Positions 6,087 to 6,390 of a stretch of DNA of 6,390 nucleotides are shown here, one piece after another (position 1 is the stretch's first letter; each line of letters begins with the position of its first letter). Under the pieces are notes generated by a model. That model saw only the letters and a list, made by a program, of their open reading frames with translations, was not told the origin of the DNA and did no database searches. The translations under genes and the position numbers were made by a program. Source of the stretch: Deltaproteobacteria bacterium (GTDB lineage: Bacteria > Desulfobacterota > DSM-4660 > Desulfatiglandales > Desulfatiglandaceae); the NCBI GenBank assembly GCA_018644785.1, contig JABGPV010000279.1, positions 1 through 6,390 of the forward strand, written 5' to 3'.

Positions 6087-6226
6087 AGTGCCCATCCACA
6101 AATGGCCAATTTGCCCGATTTCGGCGTCAGGCTCAAATTGTAATCCTCGAAATACTAAAATGTATTCCTGCGGTTACAATTATCGCCTTCCTTGAACTCG
6201 AACAAATTTTCTCATTTGTGGACACT
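6087..6226. mobile_element. MITE-like imperfect palindrome, about 140 bp
   Basis: The two halves are reverse complements along their whole length, roughly two thirds matching by eye. Outer ends are AGTGCCCA (6087-6094) and TGGACACT (6219-6226). CAAATG (6099-6104) pairs with CATTTG (6213-6218), and an AATTTG/CAAATT pair lies further in. AGGC pairs with GCCT. A central hairpin has AATTGTAA (6136-6143) against TTACAATT (6174-6181) and AATAC against GTATT around a 6-nt loop. The left end carries a 4-bp TCCA insertion relative to the right. It contains no gene and fills most of the dksA/thioredoxin gap. No target-site duplication is clear. A large regulatory hairpin is the alternative. Confidence 0.55.
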
Positions 6227-6251
6227 GGATAATTCGCAAAAGGGACGAATA

Positions 6252-6390
6252 ATGAACAGGGAAAGCATTATCGCGACATGTCATGAATGCGGCACAAAGA
6301 ACCGGATTCCGAAAAGTCGGATGGGTGAAAAGCCGTTGTGCGGAAAATGTAAAGCACCGTTGTTGGTCGGTACGGTTACTGATAAGCCCA
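6252..6390 (+). CDS. trxC: Thioredoxin 2 (TrxC-like), N-terminal zinc ribbon (partial)
   Basis: This is the only plus-strand gene, and it runs off the right edge after 46 codons. It starts MNRESIIATCHECGTKNR and shows a zinc ribbon with C10-x2-C13 and C30-x2-C33 in CGKCKAPL. This arrangement, with NRIP after the first pair, is the N-terminus of TrxC-type thioredoxins, cytoplasmic disulfide reductases linked to oxidative stress. The thioredoxin fold and its CGPC active site lie beyond the window, so the assignment rests on the ribbon alone, and another zinc-ribbon protein is possible. The ATG at 6252 has AGGGA 6 nt upstream. The start lies 25 bp from the MITE-like element, so its promoter may lie within or overlap that element. 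A GATAAT at 6228-6233 resembles a -10 box but lacks a convincing -35. Confidence 0.78.
   Translation, partial: MNRESIIATCHECGTKNRIPKSRMGEKPLCGKCKAPLLVGTVTDKP

Overview
The window looks like chromosomal housekeeping DNA from a bacterium of moderate GC content, most likely a Desulfobacterota (former Deltaproteobacteria) lineage. This is inferred from three things: the trpS-scpA-scpB-rluB gene order, a DHH-CBS-nucleotidyltransferase fusion protein, and a tryptophanyl-tRNA synthetase with an iron-sulfur-type cysteine set. No species can be named from the sequence alone.

Layout. All genes but one lie on the minus strand, so transcription runs from high to low coordinates. At the right edge (6252-6390) a plus-strand gene starts; it is the zinc-ribbon N-terminus of a TrxC-like thioredoxin. 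It diverges from a DksA/TraR-type regulator (5637-6002). The gap between them (6003-6251) holds an imperfectly palindromic, MITE-like element (6087-6226). Next comes a large tRNA nucleotidyltransferase fused to DHH/DHHA1 and CBS domains (3077-5539). Its C-terminal tail domain is encoded separately in the -1 frame (2862-3080). A 208-bp gene-free gap (2654-2861) holds two different tandem arrays, both with a 7-bp period. Then follow trpS (1670-2653), scpA (895-1650), scpB (282-911) and the first 129 codons of rluB (1-388).

The left block is tightly packed. There are 19 bp between trpS and scpA, a 17-bp overlap of scpA with scpB, and a 107-bp overlap of scpB with rluB, which suggests one operon. 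ScpA and ScpB are the kleisin and winged-helix partners of SMC in chromosome segregation. TrpRS, RluB and the nucleotidyltransferase serve translation (tRNA charging, rRNA pseudouridylation, tRNA 3'-end synthesis or polyadenylation). DksA-type proteins modulate RNA polymerase.

The main point to check is the junction of the nucleotidyltransferase. The two open frames meet at an in-frame A_AAA_AAG heptamer, the same slippery sequence used by E. coli dnaX. A -1 shift there restores the expected family sequence without gap or insertion. This could be a programmed ribosomal frameshift giving a short form (820 aa) and a long form (about 892 aa). A genuine mutation or an assembly indel in the A6 run would look the same. 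The second notable point is the long scpB/rluB coding overlap, in which one stretch of DNA encodes two disordered tails.
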